Assembly: GCA_963821925.1 (NCBI GenBank)
Contig: CAWGFO010000009.1
Span: 62,001-126,000, forward strand
Reading direction: 5' to 3'
Source of the DNA: JAOUEA01 sp963821925
Lineage (GTDB): Bacteria > Actinomycetota > UBA4738 > HRBIN12
Length of the DNA: 64,000 nt
Positions 31,200 to 40,466 of this stretch are shown here, in pieces. Position numbers and translations under genes: made by a program. A model generated the notes under the pieces. That model saw nothing but the letters and a program-made list of their open reading frames with translations, was not told the DNA's origin and did not search any database. Each line of letters starts with the position of its first letter. The first letter of the stretch is position 1.

Positions 31200-33574
31200 G
31201 GATCGTCCTCTCGTGGCTCCGGGAGTTCTGCCCCACCGACCTGGATGCCGACGAGCTCGCCGAGCTGATCACCCGTCAGGGGGTCAAGGTCGAAGAGGTG
31301 CTCCGCCCGTGGGACGGCGTGCAGGGCGTCGTCGTCGCCCGCGTCGTGTCGGTCGAGGACCATCCCGACTCCGACAAGCTCTGCGTCGCGTCGGTCGACG
31401 ACGGCACCGGCGAACAGGTCGTCTGCGCGGGTGTCCGGAACTTCGCGGCCGGCGACCTCGTGCCGTGGGCCAAACCCGGGGCGCGGGTCCCCGTGCTCCC
31501 GGAGCCGCTGGCCCCGAGGAAGCTCCGCGGCGTGATGTCGAACGGGATGCTCTGCTCGCCGCGGGAGCTCGGGGTGGCAGACGTCCACACCGGGATCCTC
31601 GTGCTGAATCGCGAAGACGTGCAGGTGGGCGAGGACTTCCGCGCCGCGTTCGGGCTCGACGACGCCGTGCTCGACATCGAGGTGGAGCCGAACCGGCCGG
31701 ACTTCCTGAGCGTGTTCGGGGTCGCGCGCGAGGTTTCCGCCGCGACCGGCGTGCCGCTGATCGAACCGGATCTGACCCTCGAGGAGGTCGAGGAGGCGGC
31801 GGCCGACGCCGCGAGCGTGCGCCTCGAGGCCCCCGACGGTTGTCCGCGATACCTGGCTCGCGTGATCCGCGGCGTCGATGCCCACGGCGACAGCCCGCTG
31901 CGCGTGCAGGCGCGGCTCTCGGCCTCGGGGATGCGGCCCGTGTCGAACGTCGTCGACGCCACGAACTACACGATGCTCGAGCTCGGTCAGCCGCTCCACG
32001 GGTTCGACATGGATCTCCTGGCGGGGCCGGGGATCGTCGTGCGCCGCGCGGGCGAGGGCGAGCGGCTCACCACCCTCGACGACGTCGAGCGCGTGCTGAG
32101 CGACGAGGACCTGCTGATCTGCGACCTCGAGAAGCCGGTGGCGCTCGCGGGCGTGATGGGCGGGGCGTCGTCCGAGGTCTCCGACGAGACCACCGACGTG
32201 CTGCTCGAGAGCGCCTACTTCACGCGCACGGGCGTCCTGCGGACCGCCCGGCGGCTCGACCTGCACAGCGAGGCCTCGCACCGCTTCGAGCGAGGCTCCG
32301 ATCCGGAGGGGCTCGAGCGCGCCGCGACCCGGTGCGCGAAACTGATCGTCGACTGGGCGGGCGGCACGGTGGCCCGCGGGGTCGCCGGCGACGGCGAGCC
32401 GCCGACCCGACGGTGGGTCTCGATGCGGCCCGCGCGGGCGTCGATGCTCCTCGACGACGACGTCACGGCGAACGACGCGCGCCAGGTGTTCGACCGTCTC
32501 GGGATGACGCACCGAGGCGACGACGACGTGCTCGAGGTCGAGGTGCCCGGCTACCGCGTCGACATCGAGCGCGAGGTCGACCTGATCGAGGAGGTCGCCC
32601 GCGTCCGCGGCTACGACCGCATCGGGAGCACGGTTCCCTCCGCCGGGCAGGCCGGTGGCGTCCCGCCGTCGTACGCGTTCCGGGACCGGCTGCGCGACGT
32701 CCTGGTGCGGGCCGGCCTGCGCGAGGTGAGCCTGCTCTCGTTCGCCTCGGGCGACGACCTCGCCTTCGCGAGCGACCTGGACGCGATCGCGGTCGCCAAC
32801 CCGCTGCAGGCCGACGAAGGGTTCCTTCGGACACGCCTCACACCCGGGCTCCTGCACGCCGTCGCGCGGAACCAGGCGCGAGGGAGCGAGGCGATCGCGA
32901 TCTTCGAGACCGGCACCGTCTTCCGGATCGGGGACCCCGTGGAGGAACGGGCCTCGGTCGCGTTCGCGCTCGCCGGTCCCGCGGGGCGCGGCTGGGCGGC
33001 GGAGCGCCGGGCGTTCGACGTACTCGACGCCAAAGGGGTCCTCGAGACGGTGATGGGGGAGGCCGGCGTGCTTTCGTGGTCGCTCGGTGAGGCGCTCGAT
33101 CCGCCGTTCCATCCCGGACGGTCCGCGACGATCCTCGTCGGCGATTCGATCGCCGGCACGATCGGCGAGTTGCTCCCGCGGGCCGCGGCGGCCCTCGACA
33201 TCGAGGGCCGGGTCTCGGTGGGGGAGCTCGACGTCGCCGCGCTGCTCGGTGGGACGGGCAAGGAGTTCGTGGTCCGCGACGTCCCCCGGTTCCCGCCGGT
33301 CCGTCGCGACCTGGCCTTCATCGTGCCCGAGCCGACCCCCGCGGGGGAGGTCCAGCGCGCGCTGGAGGAGGCGGCCGGCGAGCTCCTGGGCGAGTGCGTC
33401 CTGTTCGACGTCTTCCGCGGCGGATCGCTCCCCGAGGGCACGAAGAGCCTCGCCTTCACGTTGGACCTGCGCGCGCCCGACCGCACGCTCACCGGCGACG
33501 AGACCGACCCCGTCGTCGAGCGGATCGTCGCCCGCCTGCGCGACGACTTCGGTGCCGAGCTCCGCGCCGGCTGA
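31196..33574 (+). CDS. pheT: Phenylalanyl-tRNA synthetase beta subunit
   Basis: A 792-residue subunit of the alpha2-beta2 enzyme. In order: an N-terminal tRNA-binding EMAP-like domain (VVARVVSVEDHPDSDKLCVASVD, VCAGVRNFAAGDLVPWAKPGA), the B3/B4 editing domain (VSNVVDATNYTMLELGQPLHGFD), the B5 domain (about 400-470), the catalytic-like core (LLSFASGDDLAF, NPLQADEGFLRTRLTPGLL) and a C-terminal FDX-ACB domain (VPRFPPVRRDLAFIVPE). All are present at normal length. Start ATG 31196 is an ATGA overlap with pheS. Confidence 0.96.
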   Translation: MRIVLSWLREFCPTDLDADELAELITRQGVKVEEVLRPWDGVQGVVVARVVSVEDHPDSDKLCVASVDDGTGEQVVCAGVRNFAAGDLVPWAKPGARVPVLPEPLAPRKLRGVMSNGMLCSPRELGVADVHTGILVLNREDVQVGEDFRAAFGLDDAVLDIEVEPNRPDFLSVFGVAREVSAATGVPLIEPDLTLEEVEEAAADAASVRLEAPDGCPRYLARVIRGVDAHGDSPLRVQARLSASGMRPVSNVVDATNYTMLELGQPLHGFDMDLLAGPGIVVRRAGEGERLTTLDDVERVLSDEDLLICDLEKPVALAGVMGGASSEVSDETTDVLLESAYFTRTGVLRTARRLDLHSEASHRFERGSDPEGLERAATRCAKLIVDWAGGTVARGVAGDGEPPTRRWVSMRPARASMLLDDDVTANDARQVFDRLGMTHRGDDDVLEVEVPGYRVDIEREVDLIEEVARVRGYDRIGSTVPSAGQAGGVPPSYAFRDRLRDVLVRAGLREVSLLSFASGDDLAFASDLDAIAVANPLQADEGFLRTRLTPGLLHAVARNQARGSEAIAIFETGTVFRIGDPVEERASVAFALAGPAGRGWAAERRAFDVLDAKGVLETVMGEAGVLSWSLGEALDPPFHPGRSATILVGDSIAGTIGELLPRAAAALDIEGRVSVGELDVAALLGGTGKEFVVRDVPRFPPVRRDLAFIVPEPTPAGEVQRALEEAAGELLGECVLFDVFRGGSLPEGTKSLAFTLDLRAPDRTLTGDETDPVVERIVARLRDDFGAELRAG

Positions 33575-33605
33575 GCGCGAGTGGCCCCGTCCCGGCCCGT
33601 GCGGA

Positions 33606-33611
33606 TAGACT
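33606..33611 (+). promoter_or_regulatory. -10 box of argF, leaderless geometry
   Basis: TAGACT ends seven bases before the GTG at 33619; the intervening bases CGCCGCC contain no ribosome-binding sequence. Confidence 0.6.
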
Positions 33612-33618
33612 CGCCGCC

Positions 33619-34539
33619 GTGAAGGACGACTACCTCTCCGTCGACGACCTGACCCCCGCCGAGCTCGACGACCTCCTCGACCTGGCCGCCAAGCTCAAGT
33701 CCGACCCCGCCGCGCACGCCGAGAGCCTGCGTGGCCGTTCCGTGGCGCTGGTCTTCGAGAAGCCCTCGACCCGGACCCGCGTCTCGTTCGAGGTGGGTGT
33801 CGCGGAGCTGGGCGGGCACCCGGTGGTGCTCTCGACGAACGACCTGCAGCTGGGACGCGGCGAGACGATCGAGGACACCGGGAGGGTGCTCTCGAGGTAC
33901 GTCGACGCGATCGTGCTCCGGACGTTCGAACAGGAGCGGCTCGAGGTGCTGGCGTCCGCGGCGTCCGTGCCCGTCGTCAACTCGCTGTCCGACTTCGAGC
34001 ACCCGTGCCAGGCGCTCGCCGACCTGCTCACCGTGCGTGAGCGGCTCGGGAGCCTGCGGGGACGCGTGCTCACCTACCTCGGCGACGGGAACAACGTGGC
34101 GCACTCGCTCCTCCTCGCGGGGGCCAAGGCCGGCATGACGGTGCGGGTGGCGACCCCACCCGGGTTCGAGCCGATCCCGCAGGTCGTGCAGCGGGCGACC
34201 GAGATCGCGGCCGAGACCGGCTGCGAGATCGTGACCACCGACGATGCCACGGTGGCAAGCACGGGGGCCGACGTCCTCTACACGGACGTCTGGGCGAGCA
34301 TGGGCCAGGAGGCGGAGGCCGACGAGCGCATGTTGATCTTCCCCCTGTACCAGCTGAACCAGGCCCTGGTGGACGTGGCCGCCGAGGACGTCGTCGTGCT
34401 GCACTGCCTCCCCGCCCACCGGGGGCAGGAGATCACCGGCGAGGTGCTGGACGGACCGCGCTCGGCCGTCTGGGACCAGGCCGAGAACCGCCTGCACACG
34501 CAGAAGGCGCTCCTGCTGCGCCTCCTCGGCATCGCCTGA
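33619..34539 (+). CDS. argF: Ornithine carbamoyltransferase
   Basis: A 306-residue enzyme making citrulline from ornithine and carbamoyl phosphate. The carbamoyl-phosphate loop is FEKPSTRTRVSFEVGVAELGG, then the OTCase-specific FEHPCQALADLL and the C-terminal HCLPAHRGQEITGEVL. HPCQ and HCLP distinguish it from aspartate carbamoyltransferase. It stands apart from other arginine genes, with its own promoter next to pheT. It would draw on carbamoyl phosphate from CarAB encoded at 5.8-10.2 kb. Confidence 0.96.
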   Translation: MKDDYLSVDDLTPAELDDLLDLAAKLKSDPAAHAESLRGRSVALVFEKPSTRTRVSFEVGVAELGGHPVVLSTNDLQLGRGETIEDTGRVLSRYVDAIVLRTFEQERLEVLASAASVPVVNSLSDFEHPCQALADLLTVRERLGSLRGRVLTYLGDGNNVAHSLLLAGAKAGMTVRVATPPGFEPIPQVVQRATEIAAETGCEIVTTDDATVASTGADVLYTDVWASMGQEAEADERMLIFPLYQLNQALVDVAAEDVVVLHCLPAHRGQEITGEVLDGPRSAVWDQAENRLHTQKALLLRLLGIA

Positions 34540-34549
34540 GGCCGCGGCC

Positions 34550-36277
34550 GTGCCGCGGACGAACGACGAGGTCGCGGCGCTCCTGACCGAGTACGGGGAC
34601 CTGCTCTCGATCCTCACGACCGATCCCTTCAAGCCGCGGGCCTACGAGAAGGCCGCGCGGGCGGTCGGCGGCTACCCGGCCGATCTGGCCGGGATGGACC
34701 TGAAGGCGATCCTCGCGATCCCGACCGTGGGCCGCTCGATCGGCGAGAAGATCCACGAGTTCCTCACCACCGGGTCGATCACGGAGCTGGAGGGCCTCCG
34801 CGCGCAGATCCCGCCGGGCGTCCGCGAGCTGATGGCCGTGCCCGGGCTCGGCCCGAAGAAGGCGATCGTGCTGTTCGAGGAGCTCGGCGTGGCGTCGGTC
34901 GACGAGCTGGCGGCGGCCGTGGCCGAGGACCGGATCGCCGGTCTGAAGGGGTTCGGGGCCAAGACCCAGGAGAACATCGCGCGCGGCCTGGAGCAGCTGG
35001 CGTCTTCGGGCGGCCGCGTACAGGTGGGGGTGGCCCTGGATCTGGCCGAGGCGATGCTCGCGGAGCTGGAGGGGCTCAGGGGCGTTCGCCGGGCCGCGTT
35101 CGCCGGATCGCTGCGGCGGATGCAGGAGACGATCGGCGACGTCGATCTCCTCGTGGCGAGCGAGGACGCCGGACCGATCATGGAGCGCTTCACGACGCTC
35201 CCGTCGGTGCGCCGGGTCCTCGCGCACGGCCCGACGAAGTCGTCGGTGATCACCACGGCGGGGATCCAGGTCGACCTGCGCGTGATCCCGCGCGAGGTCT
35301 GGGGCGCGGCGATGATCTACTTCACCGGCTCGAAGGGCCACAACGTGCGGATCCGCGAGATGGCGGTCCGCAAGGGCCTGAAGCTGAACGAGTACGGGAT
35401 CTTCACGGCGAAGGAGGGCACCCTCCTCGCGGCCGAGACCGAGGAAGCCGTCTACGCGCATCTGGGACTGCCGTTCATCCCGCCCACGCTGCGGGAGGAT
35501 CGCGGCGAGATCGAGGCGGCGCTCGAGGGCACGCTGCCCGACGTCCTGACCGAACGGCAGCTCCGCGGCGACCTCCACACCCACACGGACCTCACCGACG
35601 GCGTGGCCTCGCTCGAGGACATGGTCGCGGCCGCCGCCGAGCTGCGATACGCCTACTACGCGGTCACCGACCACGCGCCGAACCTGTTCATGCAGCGCAT
35701 GACCGACGAGAAGATCCTCGCGCAGCGGGCGCAGATCCAGCGCCTGCAGTCCCGCTACCCGAAGATGCGGCTCCTGCACGGGACCGAGCTCAACATCGAC
35801 CCCGACGGCGGCGTGGACTGGGACGAGGACTTCCTGGCGGGCTTCGACGTGAACGTGGCCTCGGTGCACTCGCACTTCACCCTGTCGAAGGAGGAGCAGA
35901 CCCGTCGGGTGATCCGGGCGATCGAGCATCCGTCCGTTCACGTGATCGGCCACCTCACCGGGCGGAGGATCGGCTCGCGCGCCCCGATCGAGCTCGACCT
36001 CGAGGCGGTGTTCGCGGCGGCGGGACGCACCGGCACCGCGCTCGAGGTCAACTCGCACCCGGACCGGCTCGATCTCAAAGATGAGCACATCCTGTGGGCG
36101 AAGCGCCACGGCGTGCGATTCGCGGTGACGACCGACGCCCACTCGACCGTGCATCTCGCGCTCCGGCGGTTCGGCGTGGCCACCGCGCAGCGCGGCTGGC
36201 TCACGAAGGACGACGTGATCGACGCATGGCCCCTGACCAAGCTGCAGCGGTTCCTGCGCAAGGGCCGGTCCGCCTGA
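34550..36277 (+). CDS. polX: Bacterial family X DNA polymerase / 3'-5' exonuclease PolX
   Basis: A 575-residue DNA-repair polymerase. The N-terminal helix-hairpin-helix and Pol-beta-like core (about 1-320) has KPRAYEKAARAVGGYP, VPGLGPKKAIVLFEELG, and the nucleotidyl site GSLRRMQETIGDVDLLV with the catalytic aspartates, then YFTGSKGHNVRIREMA. The C-terminal PHP domain (about 335-575) has GDLHTHTDLTDG, VTDHAPNLFMQRM, HGTELNIDPDG and TTDAHST, the metal-binding histidines and aspartates of the exonuclease. Start GTG 34550, 10 bases after argF. Expected role: gap filling in base excision repair, consistent with the glycosylase that follows. Confidence 0.94.
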   Translation: MPRTNDEVAALLTEYGDLLSILTTDPFKPRAYEKAARAVGGYPADLAGMDLKAILAIPTVGRSIGEKIHEFLTTGSITELEGLRAQIPPGVRELMAVPGLGPKKAIVLFEELGVASVDELAAAVAEDRIAGLKGFGAKTQENIARGLEQLASSGGRVQVGVALDLAEAMLAELEGLRGVRRAAFAGSLRRMQETIGDVDLLVASEDAGPIMERFTTLPSVRRVLAHGPTKSSVITTAGIQVDLRVIPREVWGAAMIYFTGSKGHNVRIREMAVRKGLKLNEYGIFTAKEGTLLAAETEEAVYAHLGLPFIPPTLREDRGEIEAALEGTLPDVLTERQLRGDLHTHTDLTDGVASLEDMVAAAAELRYAYYAVTDHAPNLFMQRMTDEKILAQRAQIQRLQSRYPKMRLLHGTELNIDPDGGVDWDEDFLAGFDVNVASVHSHFTLSKEEQTRRVIRAIEHPSVHVIGHLTGRRIGSRAPIELDLEAVFAAAGRTGTALEVNSHPDRLDLKDEHILWAKRHGVRFAVTTDAHSTVHLALRRFGVATAQRGWLTKDDVIDAWPLTKLQRFLRKGRSA

Positions 36278-36912
36278 GCCACCGACGGCTGCCTCGGGGG
36301 TTCTTCGACCGGCCCGCGGTCGAGGTGGCGCCCGCGCTCCTGGGGCGGGTCCTCGTGCGGCGCCTGCCGGACGGCGCGCGGCTGGCCGGGAGGATCGTCG
36401 AGGCCGAGGCGTACGAGCCGGGTGACCCCGCGAGCCATGGCTTCCGGGGCCCGACCCCGCGGAACGCCTCGATGTTCGGGCCACCGGGACGCCTCTACGT
36501 GTACTTCACCTACGGCCACCACTGGATGATGAACGTGGTCACGCGTCCCGAAGGCGAGGGGAGCGCGGTGCTGCTGCGGGCGCTCGAGCCGCTGGAGGGA
36601 CTGGCCGTGATGGCCGCCGCCCGGGGGCGGACCGCGCCCCACGACCTCTGTTCGGGGCCCGGGAAGCTCGCGCAGGCGCTGTCGGTCGACCGTGCCCAGG
36701 ACGGGGAGGACCTCGTCGGCGGCGGCGTCGTGTGGCTCGAGGTGGGGGCGCCGGTCCCACCCGACCGGATCCGGGCCGGCGGCCGGGTCGGCGTGAGCGT
36801 CGGGGTCGAACCGCACTGGCGGTTCGTCGTGGAGGGCGACCCGTTCGTCTCGAAGGGCCGTGTCGGCCCGCCCTGGCCTAAGGGGACGGCGACTCGGCCA
36901 TCGACACGGTGA
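36274..36912 (+). CDS. mpg: 3-methyladenine DNA glycosylase (AAG/MPG family), probable CTG start
   Basis: About 212 residues, the normal size for this family, which removes alkylated purines. Signatures are LPRGFFDRPAVEVAPALLGR at the N-terminus, GRIVEAEAYEPGDPASHGFRG with the catalytic glutamate, MFGPPGRLYVYFTYGHHWMMN, and CSGPGKLAQALSVDR. No ATG/GTG/TTG lies just before LPRGFF. A CTG at 36274 overlaps the polX stop as CTGA, the same geometry as the ATGA and GTGA overlaps elsewhere, with AAGGG upstream. Repair partner polX is translationally adjacent. The 3' end overlaps the convergent penicillin-binding protein by 35 bases. Confidence 0.88.
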   Translation: MSHRRLPRGFFDRPAVEVAPALLGRVLVRRLPDGARLAGRIVEAEAYEPGDPASHGFRGPTPRNASMFGPPGRLYVYFTYGHHWMMNVVTRPEGEGSAVLLRALEPLEGLAVMAAARGRTAPHDLCSGPGKLAQALSVDRAQDGEDLVGGGVVWLEVGAPVPPDRIRAGGRVGVSVGVEPHWRFVVEGDPFVSKGRVGPPWPKGTATRPSTR

Positions 36913-39112
36913 TCGTCACCGGGCTGGTCTGGTACGCCTCGGTGCCGGCCGCGGGCGTCTGGTAGATCACGGTTCCGGGCGGCTGTGTCGACGGCGTCAC
37001 CGTCACGCCGACCACGAACCCCGCGGCCGAGAGCACCTCCTCGGCTCGAGCCTGGGTCATGCCGATCACCGATGGGACCGTCACGTTCTGGAGCGAGGTC
37101 GGCGTCGTGCAGGTCTTCGTGGGCTCCGTGCCCTCGATGAAGTCGAGGTAGTCGATGTTCTGCGGGAGCGTGTAGGGGTTCGGGAGGCAGTACGGGTCCT
37201 GGGTGATGTCGACCGCGATCGTCACGTAGCCGACGTCGGGCGTCGGGAACGACCGCACCGGCAGGTCGGCAGCGGCCTTCAGCATGAAGAGGCGCCAGAT
37301 CTGGGCGGGCCACGTGCCGCCGAACACCGTGATGCGGGTGGTGGGCGGCTCCATCGGGATCGCGGCGCGCGGGAACCCCACCCACACGGCCGCCGTCAGC
37401 TGCGGGAGCGAGCCGACGAACCAGGCGTTCGTGTGGGTGTCGGCGGTGCCCGTCTTACCGATCTGCGGGCGGCCGATGTTCGCGGCGGTGCCGGTGCCGT
37501 AGAGCACGACCTCCTCGAGGATCTGGTTCGCGACCGAGGCGACCTGCGGATCGACCACCTGCTTCGGCTTGGGGTTCGCCTCCCACAGGACGTTCCCTTT
37601 CGGGCCGGTGACGCGGATCACCGGGATCGGGTTCACGTGCTGGCCGCCGGTGGCGAGGGTTCCGTACGCGGACGACATCTCGAGGGTGTTCACCTCGTTC
37701 GTCCCGAGGACGGCCGACAGATAGGGGAGGAGCGGCGTGCGCGGCTGGCTCACGCGCGGGCAGCAGCGCAGTCCCATCCGGGTGGCGGTCTCGACGACGG
37801 TGTCCGCCCCGAGCTGTTCGATCAGCTGGGCGTAGACGGTGTTCACGGAGTTGATCGTCGCGCTCTCCAGGGTCATGCTCCCGTACCCGCTGCCCTCGGC
37901 GTTCGTGACGTTCCACACCTCGCCGTTGTCGAGCGGGATCTGGATCGTGGCGGGCGCGGCGAACACCGTCGAGGGAGAGATGCCGTGCTCGAGCGCCGCG
38001 ACCAGGGCGAAGGGCTTGAACGACGACCCCGACTGCCGGCCCGTGCCGCCCTCGCCGGTCGCCAGGTTCACCCGGCCGGCGAACTGGTCCTTCCAGTAGT
38101 CGGCGTCGTCGCCGCCGACCATCGCCCGCACGTAGCCGGTGCGCGGGTCGAGGACGGTCATGGCCCCCGACGGATCGTTCGGATACGCGAGCACGGAGCG
38201 AACCGCGGTCTGCGCGTACTTCTGCAGGTCCGGCTCGAGCGTGGTCGTGATGTGCAGGCCGCCGGTGAACAGGAGCTTGGCGCGCGCGTCGCGCGTGGGC
38301 CCGAACGCCGGGTTCCCGAGGAACCATTGCTTGAAGTAGTCGACGAAGTACGGGTACGGGTAGCGCTGGACGGGTGTCGCGCGCCGCACCACGATCGGCT
38401 CGTGCCGGGCGGCCAGGAACTCGTCGCGCGTGATCATCTCCTGCTTCAGCATCAACCGCAGCACCACGTTGCGACGACCGTGTGCCGACCGGATCCGGAC
38501 GTACGGGTCGAAGTGGTTCGGCGCGGTGATCAGCCCGGCGAGCATCGCCGACTGCGCGAGCGTGAGCGCGTCGGCGGGGATCCCGAAGTAGGTCTGGGCG
38601 GCGGCCTCCACGCCGTAGGCGCCCTCGCCGAAGTAGACGGTGTTGAGGTACTTCGTGAGGATCTGGTCCTTCGTGAGGCGGTCCTCGAGTTGCCAGGCGA
38701 GCGAGGCCTCGTCGATCTTGCGACGGAAGCTCTCCTCGTTGCCCACGTACAGGTTCTTCACGAGCTGCTGCGTGATCGTGGAGCCCCCCTCGACGACCGT
38801 GCCGGCCTCGGCGTTGACGACGGCGGCGCGGAGGATCGCCTGCACGTCGACGCCGTGATGGAAGTAGAAGCGGCGGTCCTCGATCGCGACCGCCGCGTCA
38901 CGCACGTCCTGGGTCATCTGGCCGCGCCGCAGCACCACCCGGTCCTCGGTGGCGTGGAGCTCGGTGATCAGGCTGCCGTCGGCGGCATAGAGGAAGGACG
39001 TCTGCGCGAGCGGCAGCGCCTTGTAGTCCTCGATGTCCGGCAGGCCGCACGCGGTTCCGATGAGGGCGAGCGACACCACGCCGGCGAGCAGGGGAAGGGC
39101 TCGGCGGATCAC
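36878..39112 (-). CDS. Class A penicillin-binding protein with C-terminal PASTA domain
   Basis: A 744-residue bifunctional peptidoglycan synthase. A short hydrophobic N-terminus (RALPLLAGVVSLALIGTAC) anchors it. The glycosyltransferase domain has the catalytic Glu in AIEDRRFYFHHGVD and VEGGSTITQQLVKNLYV. The transpeptidase domain has SGSSFKPFALVAALEHG (SxxK), SVNTVYAQL (SxN) and IGKTGTADTH (KTG). A single PASTA domain ends the protein, VTVPSVIGMTQARAEEVLSAAG. The membrane segment ends in a cysteine that could be a lipobox. Start GTG 39112 follows a minus-strand TAGACT box by seven bases. It is divergent from tyrS. Confidence 0.95.
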   Translation of the reverse strand: MIRRALPLLAGVVSLALIGTACGLPDIEDYKALPLAQTSFLYAADGSLITELHATEDRVVLRRGQMTQDVRDAAVAIEDRRFYFHHGVDVQAILRAAVVNAEAGTVVEGGSTITQQLVKNLYVGNEESFRRKIDEASLAWQLEDRLTKDQILTKYLNTVYFGEGAYGVEAAAQTYFGIPADALTLAQSAMLAGLITAPNHFDPYVRIRSAHGRRNVVLRLMLKQEMITRDEFLAARHEPIVVRRATPVQRYPYPYFVDYFKQWFLGNPAFGPTRDARAKLLFTGGLHITTTLEPDLQKYAQTAVRSVLAYPNDPSGAMTVLDPRTGYVRAMVGGDDADYWKDQFAGRVNLATGEGGTGRQSGSSFKPFALVAALEHGISPSTVFAAPATIQIPLDNGEVWNVTNAEGSGYGSMTLESATINSVNTVYAQLIEQLGADTVVETATRMGLRCCPRVSQPRTPLLPYLSAVLGTNEVNTLEMSSAYGTLATGGQHVNPIPVIRVTGPKGNVLWEANPKPKQVVDPQVASVANQILEEVVLYGTGTAANIGRPQIGKTGTADTHTNAWFVGSLPQLTAAVWVGFPRAAIPMEPPTTRITVFGGTWPAQIWRLFMLKAAADLPVRSFPTPDVGYVTIAVDITQDPYCLPNPYTLPQNIDYLDFIEGTEPTKTCTTPTSLQNVTVPSVIGMTQARAEEVLSAAGFVVGVTVTPSTQPPGTVIYQTPAAGTEAYQTSPVTITVSMAESPSP

Positions 39113-39119
39113 GCGATCG

Positions 39120-39125
39120 AGTCTA
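39120..39125 (-). promoter_or_regulatory. -10 box of the penicillin-binding protein, leaderless geometry
   Basis: TAGACT on the minus strand ends seven bases before the GTG at 39112. It lies 36 bases from the divergent tyrS -10 box. Confidence 0.6.
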
Positions 39126-39161
39126 CCCCGGCCACCTCCGAGGTCCGGGAGCGCGCGTTGG

Positions 39162-39167
39162 TAGCAT
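39162..39167 (+). promoter_or_regulatory. -10 box of tyrS, leaderless geometry
   Basis: TAGCAT preceded by TGG (extended -10), ending nine bases before the ATG at 39177. Confidence 0.55.
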
Positions 39168-39176
39168 CGCGGCACG

Positions 39177-40382
39177 ATGGGCCCGGGCGACCTCACGATC
39201 CTCACGAGCGGCGCGGCCGACGTCGTGCCCGAGGACGCCCTCGCCGCCAAGCTCGCGCTGGGCCGGCCACTGCGGGTCAAGCTCGGGCTCGATCCCACCG
39301 CGCCGGCCGTCACGCTGGGCTGGGCGGTCGTGCTCCGCAAGCTCCGTCAGTTCCAGGACGCCGGCCATACGGCGGTGCTGATCGTCGGCGACTTCACCGC
39401 GAGGGTCGGCGACCCCTCGGGCAAGTCCGAGACGCGGCGCCGGCTCACGAAGGAGGAGGTCGACGGCTACGCCGAACGCCTGCTCGACCAGTTCCGGCTC
39501 GTGCTCTCGCAGGAGCGCCTCGAGATCCGGCGGAACTCCGAGTGGCTCGAGCCGATGGACATGGAGGGCATCCTCGCGCTCACGGCCTCCTACACGGTGG
39601 CGCAGATGCTCGAGCGCGACGACTTCGCGAAGCGCTACGAGGCCGGCAAGCCGATCTCGATCATGGAGTTCATGTACCCGCTGCTCCAGGGGTACGACTC
39701 CGTGGCCGTCGAGGCCGACGTCGAGTTGGGGGGCACGGACCAGTTGTTCAACCTGCTCGTGGGCCGCGAGCTCCAGCGCGATCGGGGGCAGGATCCTCAG
39801 CTCGCGCTGACGATGCCGCTCCTCGAGGGGCTCGACGGTGTCCAGAAGATGAGCCAGTCGCTCGGGAACTACGTCGGGATCACCGAGCCGCCCGACGAGC
39901 AGTTCGGCAAGCTGATGTCGATCCCCGACGGCTCGATCTCGAAGTACCTCCGCCTGTGCACGCCGGTGGGCGACGAGGAGGTCGACGCGATCGAGGCAGG
40001 CCTGGCCGACCGCTCGTTCCACCCGAACGAGCAGAAGCGCCGGATGGCGCGCGAGATCGTCGACCTGTACCACGGGCCGGGTGCCGGGAACGACGCCGAG
40101 GCGCGCTTCGACCAGGTGCACAAGCAGCACGAGCTTCCCGACGACGTGCCCGAGCGCCCGATCCCGGCCGATGCGCTCCGTGACGGCAAGGTGTGGCTTC
40201 CGAAGGTGCTGGTGGGGACGGGTCTTGCGGCCTCGAACGGGGAGGCGCGGCGCGCCGTCCAGCAGGGCGGGGTCCGCCTCGACGGCGTGCCGCTCGACGA
40301 CCCGGAGGCCGAGTTCGAGCCGGAGGCGCTGCACGGCAAGGTCCTCCAGGTGGGCCGCCGCAGGTTCGTCCGCCTCATCTAG
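39177..40382 (+). CDS. tyrS: Tyrosyl-tRNA synthetase with altered HIGH and KMSKS motifs
   Basis: A 401-residue class I synthetase. Family features are LGLDPTAPAV, LRKLRQFQDAGHTAVLIVGDFTARVGDPSGKSETRR, SIMEFMYPLLQGYDSVAVEADVELGGTDQLFNLL and a C-terminal S4 RNA-binding domain (about 335-401). The HIGH motif, usually HLGH after DPTAPD, is T46-L-G-W49, so both active-site histidines are missing. KMSKS is KMSQS in DGVQKMSQSLGNYVG. The protein is otherwise full length and in frame. It may be a lineage variant that is still active, or an additional TyrRS may exist elsewhere. Confidence 0.9.
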   Translation: MGPGDLTILTSGAADVVPEDALAAKLALGRPLRVKLGLDPTAPAVTLGWAVVLRKLRQFQDAGHTAVLIVGDFTARVGDPSGKSETRRRLTKEEVDGYAERLLDQFRLVLSQERLEIRRNSEWLEPMDMEGILALTASYTVAQMLERDDFAKRYEAGKPISIMEFMYPLLQGYDSVAVEADVELGGTDQLFNLLVGRELQRDRGQDPQLALTMPLLEGLDGVQKMSQSLGNYVGITEPPDEQFGKLMSIPDGSISKYLRLCTPVGDEEVDAIEAGLADRSFHPNEQKRRMAREIVDLYHGPGAGNDAEARFDQVHKQHELPDDVPERPIPADALRDGKVWLPKVLVGTGLAASNGEARRAVQQGGVRLDGVPLDDPEAEFEPEALHGKVLQVGRRRFVRLI

Positions 40383-40466
40383 GGCCCTGAGCAGGCACGA
40401 TGGGCTGGGGCGTACGATGGAGGTGATGGGGCGAGGGTCCTGTCGCGGTAGCGTCGTCACACCGAG

